38,399 nucleotides of DNA from Granulicella sp. S156 (GCF_009766105.1 NZ_LMUH01000002.1:1-38399); one strand, 5' to 3'. Positions 1-9,414 are shown, counted from the stretch's first letter. Made by a program: numbers and translations. Notes: generated by a model not told the origin, from the letters alone.

Positions 1-2427
1 CTGCGCGTGTCGAGAAAAGATATCTATCAGCGATGGAGCAGCAAGGGTGAACTGCTGACGACTTTTTCCGCTCCGACCCAGGATGCTGCATTGAAGAACT
101 ATCCACTGGGGATGTCGTTGCGTGATGCCGGCGAAGGGTTGGTGCCTGCGTGGTCCGGGCTAGAGAAGAAGGGCTATGTAGACCTCAATGGGAAGTGGGT
201 GATTGCCCAACAGTTTGACGAAGCCCAAAAGTTTATTGCGGGTCACGCTGTTGCAAAGAGCGGTGATAAGTATGGCGTCATCGACCGCAAGGGCGCATGG
301 GTAGTACAGCCGGAGTGGGCATCGATCGATGCAGACGAAAATGGCAGGTATTCGCTGCATGCTTCAAATAACACGAACATTGTGGACGCGAGTGGATGGT
401 TTGACGAGCACGGCGCGTGGAAGCAGGAGAAGTTTTCCCTGAAGACAATAGCTCCAGGAGTGATGGGGGTTCGTAAGGCGGAGACGAGTGATCCGCAGAA
501 CTATGGCGACCTTGTAGACACCTCCGGGCAATCGTTGCTGCTTTCCGTGTGGAGCGCCGCCGGAGGTGAACAGAGGCTGCCAGAGAGCTTCAAGGCAGAA
601 TCGGTGACGCTCCCAGGTGCGGCGCACATGGCGATTCTCTTGACCTACAGTGCAGACAAGCAGGGCAAGCTTGCGCCCGCAAACAGTGAAGACCTGGTGG
701 ATCACTATGCGGTCTTCTTCCCGGCGGAGCATAAGTTGCTGCGCGAGAACTGGACGACGGAGTACACGAACAGCAATGCCGTGGAGCTGGAGAACTCCTC
801 AAGCGGCGATGACGGCTCGCCAAAGGTACCGCAGGCACTGCTCTTCCGCGACACCGGAGAGATGCTGACAACAAAAGGCGATATCGCCTTTTTCAAAGGA
901 GACTGGTCAAAGGGGACCGCAGGATTTGCGTTCCTGTCTTCGAAAGAAGATGGCACAGGTGGCGGCTATGGCTTGATCGACAGGCAGGGGCAGCGATTGC
1001 TTCCGGACACATTCGACGATCCGGGAGACTTCGAGGGAGGACTTGCGGCCGTCTGCAAAGATCAGACTCATCAGTGCGGAGCTGTGGATGAACAGGGCCA
1101 CATAGCTGTGCCATTCGCCTATGACCATGTGAGCGCTTTTATCGATGGTTATGCCTTTGTCGAGAAGGATGGAAAGCCTTCTATCTTGGCCCGGTCGGGT
1201 CAGCTATATGACTGGCCCATGCAATATGACCACATGGAAAGACTTAAGACGGCCGGTTTGTTTTTGGTGAAGAAAGAGGATGGAAAGAGCGGTGTACTGC
1301 GCGCCGATGGAAAGGTAATACTGCCTCCTGTCTATGACGGAGTGGAGGAACTGCCAGGCGGACTGTTCAAGATGTACGTCTACAAGGGAGGCGATATGCT
1401 CTATGGCGTTGCATCGGTGGATGGAACAGTGCTGCAGGAGCCGGCCTTCAATAGCGTGGAGGAACTCAGCGATCAGTCAACCGCAGGTTTCCTCACAGCG
1501 CAGCGCGTTGTGAACGGCGACAAGGCCGTCCTCGACGCGAAGGGACGCCCATTGACAGAGTTCGATGTGACGGACATCGAAGGGGGAGGCTCTCCAAAAG
1601 CATGGCTCTTGACGGAGCGTAAGCAGAAGAGACTGCTGCTGGCTGACGGAACGTTGATTCCTCTGCCCGCGGACACGAAAGACTATGAACTGCTGCCGGA
1701 TAACACTGTGCTGACGGGGACAGACAATGCGTATGCTCTGGCAGACACGAAGGGCAACGCTGTGAGCGCGTGGTACAGGCAGCTCGACTACCTGGGCGAT
1801 GGCGTATGGTCAGGTCAGGCTGCGTTGGGTCATGAGGATCTGTTGGGTGCGGATGGACATGTGCTGTACACCCTGCCCGACGGCTTGCATGCGATGAACC
1901 TCTTGCAGGATGCGCAGAAGCAGAGAAGACGCCTGCTGGTTATGGGCAGCGGCTCCGATTCGGATTACGCCTTGTTCGATTGGGAGAATGGCGGCAAGCG
2001 GATTGCTTTGCCTGAATCCGCTTCAGACGTGACTGCTGGAGAAGACGGTTGGGTGAGCGTGCAAGTAGGACAGGAGTGCATGTTCGTCGACATGGACGGA
2101 AAAGTTGTGACCAAAGTAGCTGCCTCATCGCTTGAGGGCTTGCACGATGGCCGTGCCATAGCTGCGGGAGTGGCCAAGGATGGCGAGGAGAATCCTCTCA
2201 GTGGAGTGGTCGATGCTCATGGTCGTTGGATTGTGCCGCCACGCTATGTCCAGATGTTGGATTCCAGCGAAGGCCGTATCTGGGCCGAGACTCCACGTGG
2301 CGATATCGATCTGCTGGATGAGCAGGGACACATTCTGGGCAGACGCACCACCCGTGGCAACGAACAGGTGTGGATTGCGGCCCAATCGATAGCACCCACT
2401 TCCGGCGCCGGAGCATCGAAGAAGTAA
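1..2427 (+). CDS. WG-repeat protein, 5' end outside the window
   Basis: The frame is open from the first base, so the true start lies upstream; the first in-window start-like codon is a GTG at 7. The visible 806 residues are tandem units of about 45-60 residues with the WG-repeat pattern: a G-x-[VL]-D-x-x-G core, then W/I-V-x-P and a following F-D or Y-D. Clear units include YGVIDRKGAWVVQP (about residues 89-102), GLIDRQGQRLLP and GAVDEQGHIAVPFAYD. WG repeats form beta-rich scaffolds, and the proteins carrying them are mostly uncharacterised. No catalytic domain is visible. The C-terminus is a Ser/Gly/Ala tail ending in Lys-Lys. The next gene starts 14 bp after the stop, so they may be cotranscribed. 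Function unknown; the family call is firm. Confidence 0.85.
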   Translation: MRVSRKDIYQRWSSKGELLTTFSAPTQDAALKNYPLGMSLRDAGEGLVPAWSGLEKKGYVDLNGKWVIAQQFDEAQKFIAGHAVAKSGDKYGVIDRKGAWVVQPEWASIDADENGRYSLHASNNTNIVDASGWFDEHGAWKQEKFSLKTIAPGVMGVRKAETSDPQNYGDLVDTSGQSLLLSVWSAAGGEQRLPESFKAESVTLPGAAHMAILLTYSADKQGKLAPANSEDLVDHYAVFFPAEHKLLRENWTTEYTNSNAVELENSSSGDDGSPKVPQALLFRDTGEMLTTKGDIAFFKGDWSKGTAGFAFLSSKEDGTGGGYGLIDRQGQRLLPDTFDDPGDFEGGLAAVCKDQTHQCGAVDEQGHIAVPFAYDHVSAFIDGYAFVEKDGKPSILARSGQLYDWPMQYDHMERLKTAGLFLVKKEDGKSGVLRADGKVILPPVYDGVEELPGGLFKMYVYKGGDMLYGVASVDGTVLQEPAFNSVEELSDQSTAGFLTAQRVVNGDKAVLDAKGRPLTEFDVTDIEGGGSPKAWLLTERKQKRLLLADGTLIPLPADTKDYELLPDNTVLTGTDNAYALADTKGNAVSAWYRQLDYLGDGVWSGQAALGHEDLLGADGHVLYTLPDGLHAMNLLQDAQKQRRRLLVMGSGSDSDYALFDWENGGKRIALPESASDVTAGEDGWVSVQVGQECMFVDMDGKVVTKVAASSLEGLHDGRAIAAGVAKDGEENPLSGVVDAHGRWIVPPRYVQMLDSSEGRIWAETPRGDIDLLDEQGHILGRRTTRGNEQVWIAAQSIAPTSGAGASKK

Positions 2428-2441
2428 GCCGAGAGGTACGG

Positions 2442-2873
2442 ATGAGCGCTACCAGAAAATCGATCAAGTCACCATCGTTGAAAGGCCCATTTGCTTTCGA
2501 TCAGGCCTCGGTACAAAAGGCCAAACGGAGGCTTCTCCGTGCTGCGGCGACTCCCAACGAGGATCGTGATCGAGCGTTCCGCAGGATCATCTTTTCCATT
2601 CCACCGGGCAAGGTCAGCACCTACGGCCAGGTGGCCGCTGCTGCCGGCTACCCGCTCTACCATCGCGCTGTCGCTCGACTTCTACGTGTAGATCCTCCTG
2701 ACCAACTCCCATGGCATCGGGTACTCGGTGCAGGTGGCGAGATCAAACTCCGCGGCGCGGGTGCCAGCGAACAACGGGCGCGACTCAAACTCGAAGGCGT
2801 TCAATTTCAAAACAAGCGAGTCGATATGGATCGCTTTGCCTACCAGCTTCGGCCGTGGGAGACCTACGAGTAA
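2442..2873 (+). CDS. Alkyltransferase-like protein (ATL, MGMT fold without the active Cys)
   Basis: A 143-residue protein matching the DNA-binding C-terminal domain of O6-alkylguanine-DNA alkyltransferase: IPPGKVSTYGQVA (residues 53-65) leads into the winged helix, followed by HRAVARLLR and the active-site loop. In true alkyltransferases the loop is PCHRV; here it is PWHRV, with Trp91 in place of the acceptor Cys. That is the hallmark of ATL proteins, which bind O6-alkylguanine without removing the alkyl group and hand the lesion to nucleotide-excision repair. The ATG at 2442 is chosen over an upstream ATG at 2370 because a GAGAGG site (2431-2436) precedes it and the longer version would overlap the WG-repeat gene by 58 bp. 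The first 40 residues are a basic extension not needed for the fold. Confidence 0.88.
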   Translation: MSATRKSIKSPSLKGPFAFDQASVQKAKRRLLRAAATPNEDRDRAFRRIIFSIPPGKVSTYGQVAAAAGYPLYHRAVARLLRVDPPDQLPWHRVLGAGGEIKLRGAGASEQRARLKLEGVQFQNKRVDMDRFAYQLRPWETYE

Positions 2874-2899
2874 GCTTCGAAAAAGATCAGGAGGAATCT

Positions 2900-3166
2900 A
2901 TGAGCGACCGCGCCACCGTACTCATGAAGCGTTTAGAGATTGAACAGGACGGAGCGATCGCGTTCTTGAACTACTCCGTCAACGACCAACATCAACTCAC
3001 GATCTGGCACACCGAGGTTCCGGAACACCTTCGCGGGAAGGGCGTTGGCGGACAACTCGTAGAGAAGGCTCTCGCCTTAGCCGCAGAAAAGCACTGGAGC
3101 GTCCAGCCACTTTGCTCCTTCGCAAAGGCCTACATCACCCAGCATCCATCGTCGCAGTCCAGCTAG
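2900..3166 (+). CDS. Small GNAT-family N-acetyltransferase (YjdJ-like)
   Basis: An 88-residue single-domain acetyltransferase of the short Gcn5-related type. The acetyl-CoA pyrophosphate-binding loop is RGKGVGG (residues 45-51), preceded by the strand LTIWHTEVPEHL. The family-typical segment PLCSFAKAYITQHP (70-83) follows. These mini-GNATs lack the N-terminal strands of full GNATs; their substrates are mostly unknown. The start at 2900 is supported by a strong AGGAGG-type site at 2889-2894. An upstream in-frame start would extend back into the ATL gene. It lies 26 bp after the ATL stop, so the two are probably cotranscribed. It converges on the regulator-like gene ending at 3197. Confidence 0.82.
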   Translation: MSDRATVLMKRLEIEQDGAIAFLNYSVNDQHQLTIWHTEVPEHLRGKGVGGQLVEKALALAAEKHWSVQPLCSFAKAYITQHPSSQSS

Positions 3167-3196
3167 TCCCCAAGACGGGACGATCACCACCGGCCC

Positions 3197-4507
3197 TCAC
3201 GGATGAGTATGAATCGCCGCAATATCTGCCTGCAACGGAACGCCACCGCTCATTTTGATATGCAGAACGGATTCAAAGGGCACGAACGCATCGCCTTGTT
3301 TTCCTAGCGCCTTGGCCAGTTGTTGCGCGCTGTTGGGGTTGCAGACAAATTCCACAGCAGCCTGCGTGCCGTTGGTCGTCAGTCCCGTAAAGATTGCAAC
3401 TCGCGTTCCGGAGTCGATCCCTGGAACGAGAGCGATGATGGCATATTCATCATTCGCAGAACTCGGTTTGAATTGTGCAGGTTCCCCTGGCCGAGGATGC
3501 CGATTGAAGATGAACCCCTGGTGATCATTATCCAGATCGATCCCAAAATCGGAGTTTGCCCTCAACTCCTGTAGCGCGCTGTTCTGGCTCGCCGCTCCGA
3601 TAAAGATAAGGTTGTGGGACTTCGCCTCGTCCCAGGTGACCAACCGGCTCCGCTTCAGAATGAACTCCGCATGATGCGCATCGAAGACGCGCGTCAGATC
3701 GCGAATCGCCGAAGCCTCGCCTGTGCCCGTATACGTATCGTCGACCGTATCGTTGGGCGATCGTTGCAGGTCGGGTGTCACCAATCGCATTCCGGTGTAA
3801 GGTCTGCCGGTAAAGAGTGGATTGCTGTAGATGACCAGCGGAGGAGCTCCCTTCAGGAACGGCTTCCAGAAGAGATCGGCGCTCGAGTTGTGCTGCAGAG
3901 GCAAGCCTCGCCCCCACACGAATCCCAACAGGACTCCCAGGGCAACACCTGCGCTCACGATTGCCGTCCACAGAAACAGCATCTTTCGGGAGCGCTTCAC
4001 GAAGACGGCTGGCGCGGGAATCTCTGCAGCGAGAGACGGCTGCACCTTCTCCACAGACACAGGCTCGCTGTCTTCAAAAACCGGCGGTTCCGGTCGCAGC
4101 GGCTTTTGAGCTGCTGGATGAAAGACAGGAAGGTAATGCCCTTTGGGGATTTCGATGATGATCTCTTCGTGGCTTCCCACATCGGCAAAATACCCAGCCA
4201 GCTTCAGCCGCAACAGTCGAGCTTGGGATCTAACGATGCTGTCATCGCTGGAGTTATACCCAGGCCGGCGATGAAAAACATGAACCCCAATCTGTTGCTC
4301 GGTGGCATCTTCCGGGGCGTCGCGCAGGTAGCAGTCGACGATATAGAGAAAAAACTTACACAATTTGGGCGAGGTTCTGAGATCAGGGCTCGCCACCACC
4401 CGCTGAGCCAGAGCCCACTCCGGGCTTGCCACGTTTCGCTTTTCTAATGAGTCACTTACAAGCATAGTCTTACAACCGCACGGTACTGGTTTACGTCTAA
4501 TTTTCAC
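3197..4507 (-). CDS. Membrane-anchored regulator-like protein (N-terminal DNA-binding-like domain, one TM, periplasmic domain)
   Basis: No named family is assigned with certainty. Counting from the GTG at 4507: residues 36-130 form a compact alpha/beta domain containing IGVHVFHR (73-80), RPGY, DSIVRSQARLLRLKL and IEIPKGHYLPVF, which I read as a winged-helix-like domain. A Pro-rich linker follows, then basic KRSRK and one hydrophobic segment (about 176-199), then about 235 residues ending in a compact domain. The positive-inside rule puts the N-terminus in the cytoplasm and the C-terminus in the periplasm. It is clearly paralogous, in the same domain order, to the protein at 10683-11942. It is divergent from the TonB receptor at 4663, which suggests control of that gene. 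The start is uncertain: the GTG at 4507 or the ATG at 4465, neither with a good ribosome-binding site. Confidence 0.7.
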   Translation of the reverse strand: MKIRRKPVPCGCKTMLVSDSLEKRNVASPEWALAQRVVASPDLRTSPKLCKFFLYIVDCYLRDAPEDATEQQIGVHVFHRRPGYNSSDDSIVRSQARLLRLKLAGYFADVGSHEEIIIEIPKGHYLPVFHPAAQKPLRPEPPVFEDSEPVSVEKVQPSLAAEIPAPAVFVKRSRKMLFLWTAIVSAGVALGVLLGFVWGRGLPLQHNSSADLFWKPFLKGAPPLVIYSNPLFTGRPYTGMRLVTPDLQRSPNDTVDDTYTGTGEASAIRDLTRVFDAHHAEFILKRSRLVTWDEAKSHNLIFIGAASQNSALQELRANSDFGIDLDNDHQGFIFNRHPRPGEPAQFKPSSANDEYAIIALVPGIDSGTRVAIFTGLTTNGTQAAVEFVCNPNSAQQLAKALGKQGDAFVPFESVLHIKMSGGVPLQADIAAIHTHP

Positions 4508-4662
4508 CCGTCAAATACGAGCGCGCACCGTGAATACGATGCCTAATGCTATTTGGAGGGTGCAGTCTTAGCAACTGTTGTTGGGTTCCTCGGCCATTTG
4601 TGTAGTCCGTTTATGGGCAAGGCATAGCTGAGTCCCTCCCAATAACCTTCAGGAGGATTTAG

Positions 4663-7600
4663 ATGCCAAATCAAACAAATAAAAAAAGACCAGTTCGCGT
4701 AGGGCTGCTTCTTGCCGCGCTTTGTTTCTTAGCGGGTAGAAGCGCCTATGGTCAGGCCGTTTACGGCTCGCTCTATGGAACGGTGAGAGACACCTCAGGT
4801 GCAGTGATCAAAGGCGCCACCGTTACCGTCAGAGACGAGCAGAAGGGGAATGTCCAGACCACCCAGACCAGCGAAAGCGGTAGTTGGAACGTCGGACACC
4901 TCATTCCCGACAGCTACGATGTCAAAATCGAGGCGCCGTCCTTTCAAGGCTCGGAAACCAAAGACGTAGTCGTCCATGCCGACGTCTCCCAGCTTGTCGA
5001 TGTGCAACTGGCGGTCGCCGGGTCCACCCAGTCGGTCACAGTCTCCGCTTCGGACACGCCAGCCCTCAAGACGGACCGCGCAGACGTCTCCCAGGTGATC
5101 GACGCGCAGGCTGTGCAGAACCTGCCCAACCTGAACCGCAACTTCACCCAGTTCACCCTGCTCACGCCCGGCGTGCAGCACTCCACGTTCAACATCCTCG
5201 GTCCGGAAAACCCCCAGGGAACCACCTCGGTGACGACGAACGGCTCCAGCTATGGCGTCCAGGGATGGCTGCTCGACGGTACCGATAATCGCGAGCCCGT
5301 CGATGGCATTATCGTCATCAACCCCACCCTCGACTCCGTCGGCGAACTCAAGGTCACCTCCGCCGACTACGACGCCGAGTTCGGTGGCGCGGTCGGCGGC
5401 ATCGTCAGCGCCCAGACCAAGTCCGGCGGCAACAACTTCCACGGCGACCTCTTCTTCTACCGTCACAGCGGCGCGCAGTTGGCCCGCAACCCCTTCACCC
5501 AGTCCGATCCCGATCCCGTCACCGGTCAACTCATTCCCGGCCAGGTCTATGGTCAGTTTGGCGGATCGCTCAGCGGGCCCATCATCAAGGACCGTACCTT
5601 CTTCTTCCTCGACTACCAGGGCACACGCCAGCGCCTCGGCGCCAGCCAACTGCTCACCGTGCCGACTCTGACAGCCCGCAACTCCTGCGTCCTGCAAACT
5701 ACCGGCGGCACCTGTGATCTGAGCCAGTATCTCGGCTCGCAGCCCATCTACTACCATCCGACGGGTACGGGCGGAGCAGGGCAGCAGTACGCCAGCAACG
5801 CGATCCCTCTTTCGGTGATCTCGCCTCAGGGGATGAATCTTCTCAAGCTGTTGCCGGCACCAAACACCAACGGCACCTCCATCACCAACAACTTCGCCGC
5901 GTCCGGCAATGGCAACGACAACGCCAATCAGGCGGATATCCGTCTCGACCATCAGCTCAACAGCAAGATCCATCTCTTCGGCCGCTACGACTATGCGCTC
6001 TTCGGCCTCTTCGGCAACGCAGCCTTCGGCCCTGGCGGCGGTGTGGGCTTCGGTATCAACGGCACCACCGGCGTCTCGGAAGTGCAGAACCAGAGTGCAG
6101 CGCTCGGTATGGACTGGGCGCTCAACCCCACGCTGTTGACCGACGTGCGTGCCGGCTTCCTCAGCTATCACGTATCGGAGAACAAGCTGACAGCAGGCCA
6201 GACCCCGGCCACGGCTGCAGGCATTCCGAACCTCAATACCGCGCCTGACAGCAGCGGCCTTCCCAACATCACCATGGCCGATACCATCAGCAGCTTCGGC
6301 AACCAGTCCTGCAACTGCCCGCTGTTGGAGAGTGAGCAGGTCTTCCAGCTCGCCAATAACTGGACCAAGATTCTCGGCAAGCACACGATCAAGGTGGGCG
6401 GAGACATCCGCTACGGTCTGAATCTGCGCAACGCCAGCGACAACGATCGCGCCGGCGTACTCAGCTTCGCCGCGTCATCGACGGCCGCCGGTCCTTCCGA
6501 TCCAGTGGCTTCCAGCGGCAGCGGTCTTGCCTCGCTGCTCTTCGGCCAGGTCGCGCAGTTCCAGCGCTTCGACGTCTATTCGCAGGACGCCTCCAATCGC
6601 CAGAAACGCGGCGCCTTCTACGCCCAGGACTCGTGGCGTCCGAACAGCAAGTTGCAGGTGAACTATGGCGTTCACTGGGATGTGATCTTCCCTGAGACCG
6701 TCAATAGCCCAGGCAACGGCGGCTTCGCTGACATTGCAGCGGGCGGCGTACGTGTCGCGGGCATCAACGGCATCGGCACCAACGGCGGTCAGCGCATGGA
6801 CTACACCAATCTCGCAGGCCGCTTCGGCTTCGCCTATCAGGTGCATCCCAACACGGTCATTCGCGGTGGCATTGCTCAGGTGTACGACGACGTAGGTTTC
6901 TTCGGCACGCTCTTCGGTTCTGTCCTCACGCACAATCTCCCGGTGCTGAACAATGAAGACGAAGGCTCTACCAGCTCGACCGGACAGTACATCTCAACCC
7001 TGACCACGCTGCCCGCCAAGCCTCCCGCTCCCACGATCCCGGCCAGCGGCCTCATTCCGTTCTCCAACAGCTACAGCCCGCAGTTCCGTGGCGACCGCAT
7101 TCAGCTGCCTGAGGTCGATCAGTGGAATCTGACGCTGCAGCAGCAGTTCTCCAGCAACTTCACCGCGGAGATCGCCTATGTCGGCAACCACGCGGAGCGC
7201 ATCTATCCCGGTGAAACCTATGGCTTCGACTTCAACGCGCCGACGCTGCCCACATCTCCCTCGCAGTTGGGCAACACGTCCGCACGTCGGCCCTACTACA
7301 ACAAATTCACGGGCATCTACCAGGGGGCAGCAACCATCTGCTGCTCCAATGGGCTGACCTCTGCTGCTCCGACAGCCAACTCCAACTACCACTCGCTGCA
7401 GACCAAGCTCGACAAGCGTTTCAGCAACGGCCTACAGTTCAACGCGAACTACACCTGGTCGAAGGCGATGAACTACGCCAACGACGAGGCCTTTGCCAAC
7501 TACCCGCAGATCAGCCACGGTCGCGGCGATACTAACCGCACCAACGTCTTCGTGATGAGCGGCGTCTATGCGCTGCCCTTCGGGCGCAATCAGATGTTTG

Positions 7601-8175
7601 CCAGCCACGTAAGCCGTCTTGTCGATTACGGAATCGGTGGATGGACTCTCAGCGGCACAACAACCTGGGAGAGCGGTCGCCCGTTCACACCCACCTACGG
7701 AGAGTGCGGTGCCGATGAAGATCTCGACAACAACTTTAGTGGTCCAGGTGTCACAAGCGATTGCCGTCCTGACGGAAGCGCTCGTGACCTCGTACGCACA
7801 GTGGGTGCACTCGATCCGGCAACGCACTCCAGGCAGTACTTCACGCCTGTAGCTGCGCTAACGGCTAACGGTGCCTCCGCCGGAGCCTTCACCCGTCCGG
7901 CGTTTGGGACGATCGGGGATGTCGGACGCAACTCCTTGACGGGCCCAAGCGACTACTATGCCGACATGTCGCTCATCAAGGACATTCCAATCACCCAGCG
8001 AGTGAAGGGCCAGTTTCAATTCCAGGCCTTCAACGTCTTCAACCATGCGGCCCTGGATATTCCCAACGCCTCGAACGCGCGCTGCATCGATTGTTCGAAC
8101 GGGGGCGTAATCACCACCCTGGAAGGCAACTCGAGCATGCGTCAACTGCAGTTCGCCGCACGCATCTCGTTCTAA
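4663..8175 (+). CDS. Oar-like TonB-dependent outer-membrane receptor
   Basis: 1170 residues. A signal peptide covers about residues 1-30 (basic start, hydrophobic core, cleavage near SAYG/Q). A carboxypeptidase-regulatory-like beta-sandwich follows (about 34-117: GSLYGTVRDTSGAVIKGATV). Next is a TonB plug (about 130-250, with NLPNLNRNFTQFTLLTPGV and DGTDNREP), then a long barrel rich in aromatic and Asn/Ser strands. The chain ends in RISF, a C-terminal aromatic typical of BAM-inserted barrels. Such receptors import large ligands, often glycans or peptides, with TonB-ExbBD energy. No SusD-like partner is adjacent, so the ligand cannot be inferred. The start is fixed by AGGAGG at 4651-4656. It is transcribed alone, ends at a strong terminator, and is divergent from the regulator-like gene at 3197-4507. 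Confidence 0.92.
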   Translation: MPNQTNKKRPVRVGLLLAALCFLAGRSAYGQAVYGSLYGTVRDTSGAVIKGATVTVRDEQKGNVQTTQTSESGSWNVGHLIPDSYDVKIEAPSFQGSETKDVVVHADVSQLVDVQLAVAGSTQSVTVSASDTPALKTDRADVSQVIDAQAVQNLPNLNRNFTQFTLLTPGVQHSTFNILGPENPQGTTSVTTNGSSYGVQGWLLDGTDNREPVDGIIVINPTLDSVGELKVTSADYDAEFGGAVGGIVSAQTKSGGNNFHGDLFFYRHSGAQLARNPFTQSDPDPVTGQLIPGQVYGQFGGSLSGPIIKDRTFFFLDYQGTRQRLGASQLLTVPTLTARNSCVLQTTGGTCDLSQYLGSQPIYYHPTGTGGAGQQYASNAIPLSVISPQGMNLLKLLPAPNTNGTSITNNFAASGNGNDNANQADIRLDHQLNSKIHLFGRYDYALFGLFGNAAFGPGGGVGFGINGTTGVSEVQNQSAALGMDWALNPTLLTDVRAGFLSYHVSENKLTAGQTPATAAGIPNLNTAPDSSGLPNITMADTISSFGNQSCNCPLLESEQVFQLANNWTKILGKHTIKVGGDIRYGLNLRNASDNDRAGVLSFAASSTAAGPSDPVASSGSGLASLLFGQVAQFQRFDVYSQDASNRQKRGAFYAQDSWRPNSKLQVNYGVHWDVIFPETVNSPGNGGFADIAAGGVRVAGINGIGTNGGQRMDYTNLAGRFGFAYQVHPNTVIRGGIAQVYDDVGFFGTLFGSVLTHNLPVLNNEDEGSTSSTGQYISTLTTLPAKPPAPTIPASGLIPFSNSYSPQFRGDRIQLPEVDQWNLTLQQQFSSNFTAEIAYVGNHAERIYPGETYGFDFNAPTLPTSPSQLGNTSARRPYYNKFTGIYQGAATICCSNGLTSAAPTANSNYHSLQTKLDKRFSNGLQFNANYTWSKAMNYANDEAFANYPQISHGRGDTNRTNVFVMSGVYALPFGRNQMFASHVSRLVDYGIGGWTLSGTTTWESGRPFTPTYGECGADEDLDNNFSGPGVTSDCRPDGSARDLVRTVGALDPATHSRQYFTPVAALTANGASAGAFTRPAFGTIGDVGRNSLTGPSDYYADMSLIKDIPITQRVKGQFQFQAFNVFNHAALDIPNASNARCIDCSNGGVITTLEGNSSMRQLQFAARISF

Positions 8176-8195
8176 CCAGCCAGGTTCTCCCAACA

Positions 8196-8227
8196 GGGGC
8201 TGCCCTCGTGGCAGCCCCTTTATTTTT
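8196..8227 (+). terminator. Rho-independent terminator of the TonB receptor gene
   Basis: A perfect 9-bp stem (8196-8204 with 8210-8218, GGGGCTGCC/GGCAGCCCC) closes a 5-nt loop and is followed by TTTATTTTT. It sits 20 bp after the receptor stop. There is no T-run in the opposite direction, so it does not serve the convergent MFS gene. Confidence 0.9.
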
Positions 8228-8268
8228 GCTATCGCTCCTGAGCCTTTGTAGTTGTCCTGGCACTTCGT

Positions 8269-9414
8269 TCAATGAGGATTTTCGACCGTCACATATTTGC
8301 CGAAGATCGGTACACACGCCATGAGGGCGACTAGCAACCAGAATGCACTGTGCAAGCCGATCCCCTTGGACAAGAAGCCAATGACGGCTGGCCCCATCAG
8401 CATGCCCGCGTAACCCGCCGTGGTGAGGGCAGCAACGGCTAATCCCTTAGGCATTGTGTGTTGCGTACCCGCGAGTCTGAACAAGATAGGCACGATGTTT
8501 GCGGCTCCAAGGCCCACAAAGATGAAACTGACAAGTCCGATCCATGCGACCGGTGCGAGGAGGAGACCGCACAACCCTAGAAGCGCTATTACCCCACCAA
8601 GTGTCAGCACGATGCGGTTCCCGAATCGCGTCACGATGCCATCACCGACGAAACGACTGAACGTCATCGCGATGGAGAAAAGCATGTATCCCAGCCCCCC
8701 GTGCGCAGCAGAGACGAGGTGTTCGCCGACGAGCAAGAGCGCACTCCAGTCGAGCAGAGCCCCCTCCACCAAAAATGAGATTGCCGCGAAGATAGCGATG
8801 ACGAGCACGACACCTCTCGGAATCGCAAAAAGAGGTTGTTTCGTTCTCTCTCGATTCGAGAGCATGCGCGGAAGGGCCACAACAATCAGTGAAACAAGAA
8901 TAACGGAGCTGAAAATCGTGCTTGAGCTAGGTGCGATGCCTCGAGAGAGAAGAGCTGTCACGATTCCTGACCCCAGAAATCCACCAACACTGAAGAGCGC
9001 ATGAAATCCAGACATCAACGGCTTCTCAGAGACACGCTCAACATCGACAGCATGCAGGTTCATGGCAACATCTAACGATCCCAAAGATGCCCCGAAGACG
9101 AACAGCGCTACTCCAAGTGCGATCGGCGACGAGACGATGCTCAAAACCGGCAGTATGACCGCCAGGCCTACTCCACCTGCAAGTACGATCGGCTTGCTAC
9201 TGAAGCGCGCGCTCAGATTCGCCGCGAGCGGCATCGCCACAATGGAACCGGCGCCCAGGAGGAGCAGGACTAGCCCCATTGTGGCGTCGCCGAGATGGCA
9301 GCGGGTCTTAGCAAAAGGCACTAAGGGTGCCCAGCAGGCTACACCGAACCCTGCGGCTACAAACGCCAGCCTGGTCGATAACTTCGCGCGCGATAGATAC
9401 AAATCTTCTGTCAT
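8269..9414 (-). CDS. Major facilitator superfamily transporter (YbjJ-like)
   Basis: 381 residues in about 12 hydrophobic segments, no signal peptide, with the MFS halves separated by a basic loop near RMLSNRERTKQP. The segment FGASLGSLDVAMNLHAVDVE and the nearby MSGFHALFSVGGFLGSG resemble the E. coli YbjJ group of sugar/fucose-permease-like MFS proteins; this is from memory. The substrate is unknown. The ATG at 9414 follows a GCAGGGG-type site. It begins 38 bp after the DeoR-type regulator on the same strand, which suggests a regulator-transporter operon for a sugar or sugar-like compound. Confidence 0.85.
   Translation of the reverse strand: MTEDLYLSRAKLSTRLAFVAAGFGVACWAPLVPFAKTRCHLGDATMGLVLLLLGAGSIVAMPLAANLSARFSSKPIVLAGGVGLAVILPVLSIVSSPIALGVALFVFGASLGSLDVAMNLHAVDVERVSEKPLMSGFHALFSVGGFLGSGIVTALLSRGIAPSSSTIFSSVILVSLIVVALPRMLSNRERTKQPLFAIPRGVVLVIAIFAAISFLVEGALLDWSALLLVGEHLVSAAHGGLGYMLFSIAMTFSRFVGDGIVTRFGNRIVLTLGGVIALLGLCGLLLAPVAWIGLVSFIFVGLGAANIVPILFRLAGTQHTMPKGLAVAALTTAGYAGMLMGPAVIGFLSKGIGLHSAFWLLVALMACVPIFGKYVTVENPH

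Noticed and set aside
2442..2873. Active O6-methylguanine-DNA methyltransferase (ogt)
   Set aside because: The acceptor Cys is replaced by Trp (PWHRV).
4795..6384. 529-codon open frame on the minus strand inside the TonB receptor gene
   Set aside because: Antisense to a well-supported gene; its product is Val/Gly/Ala/Glu-biased with no domain. GC-rich codon use opens such frames.
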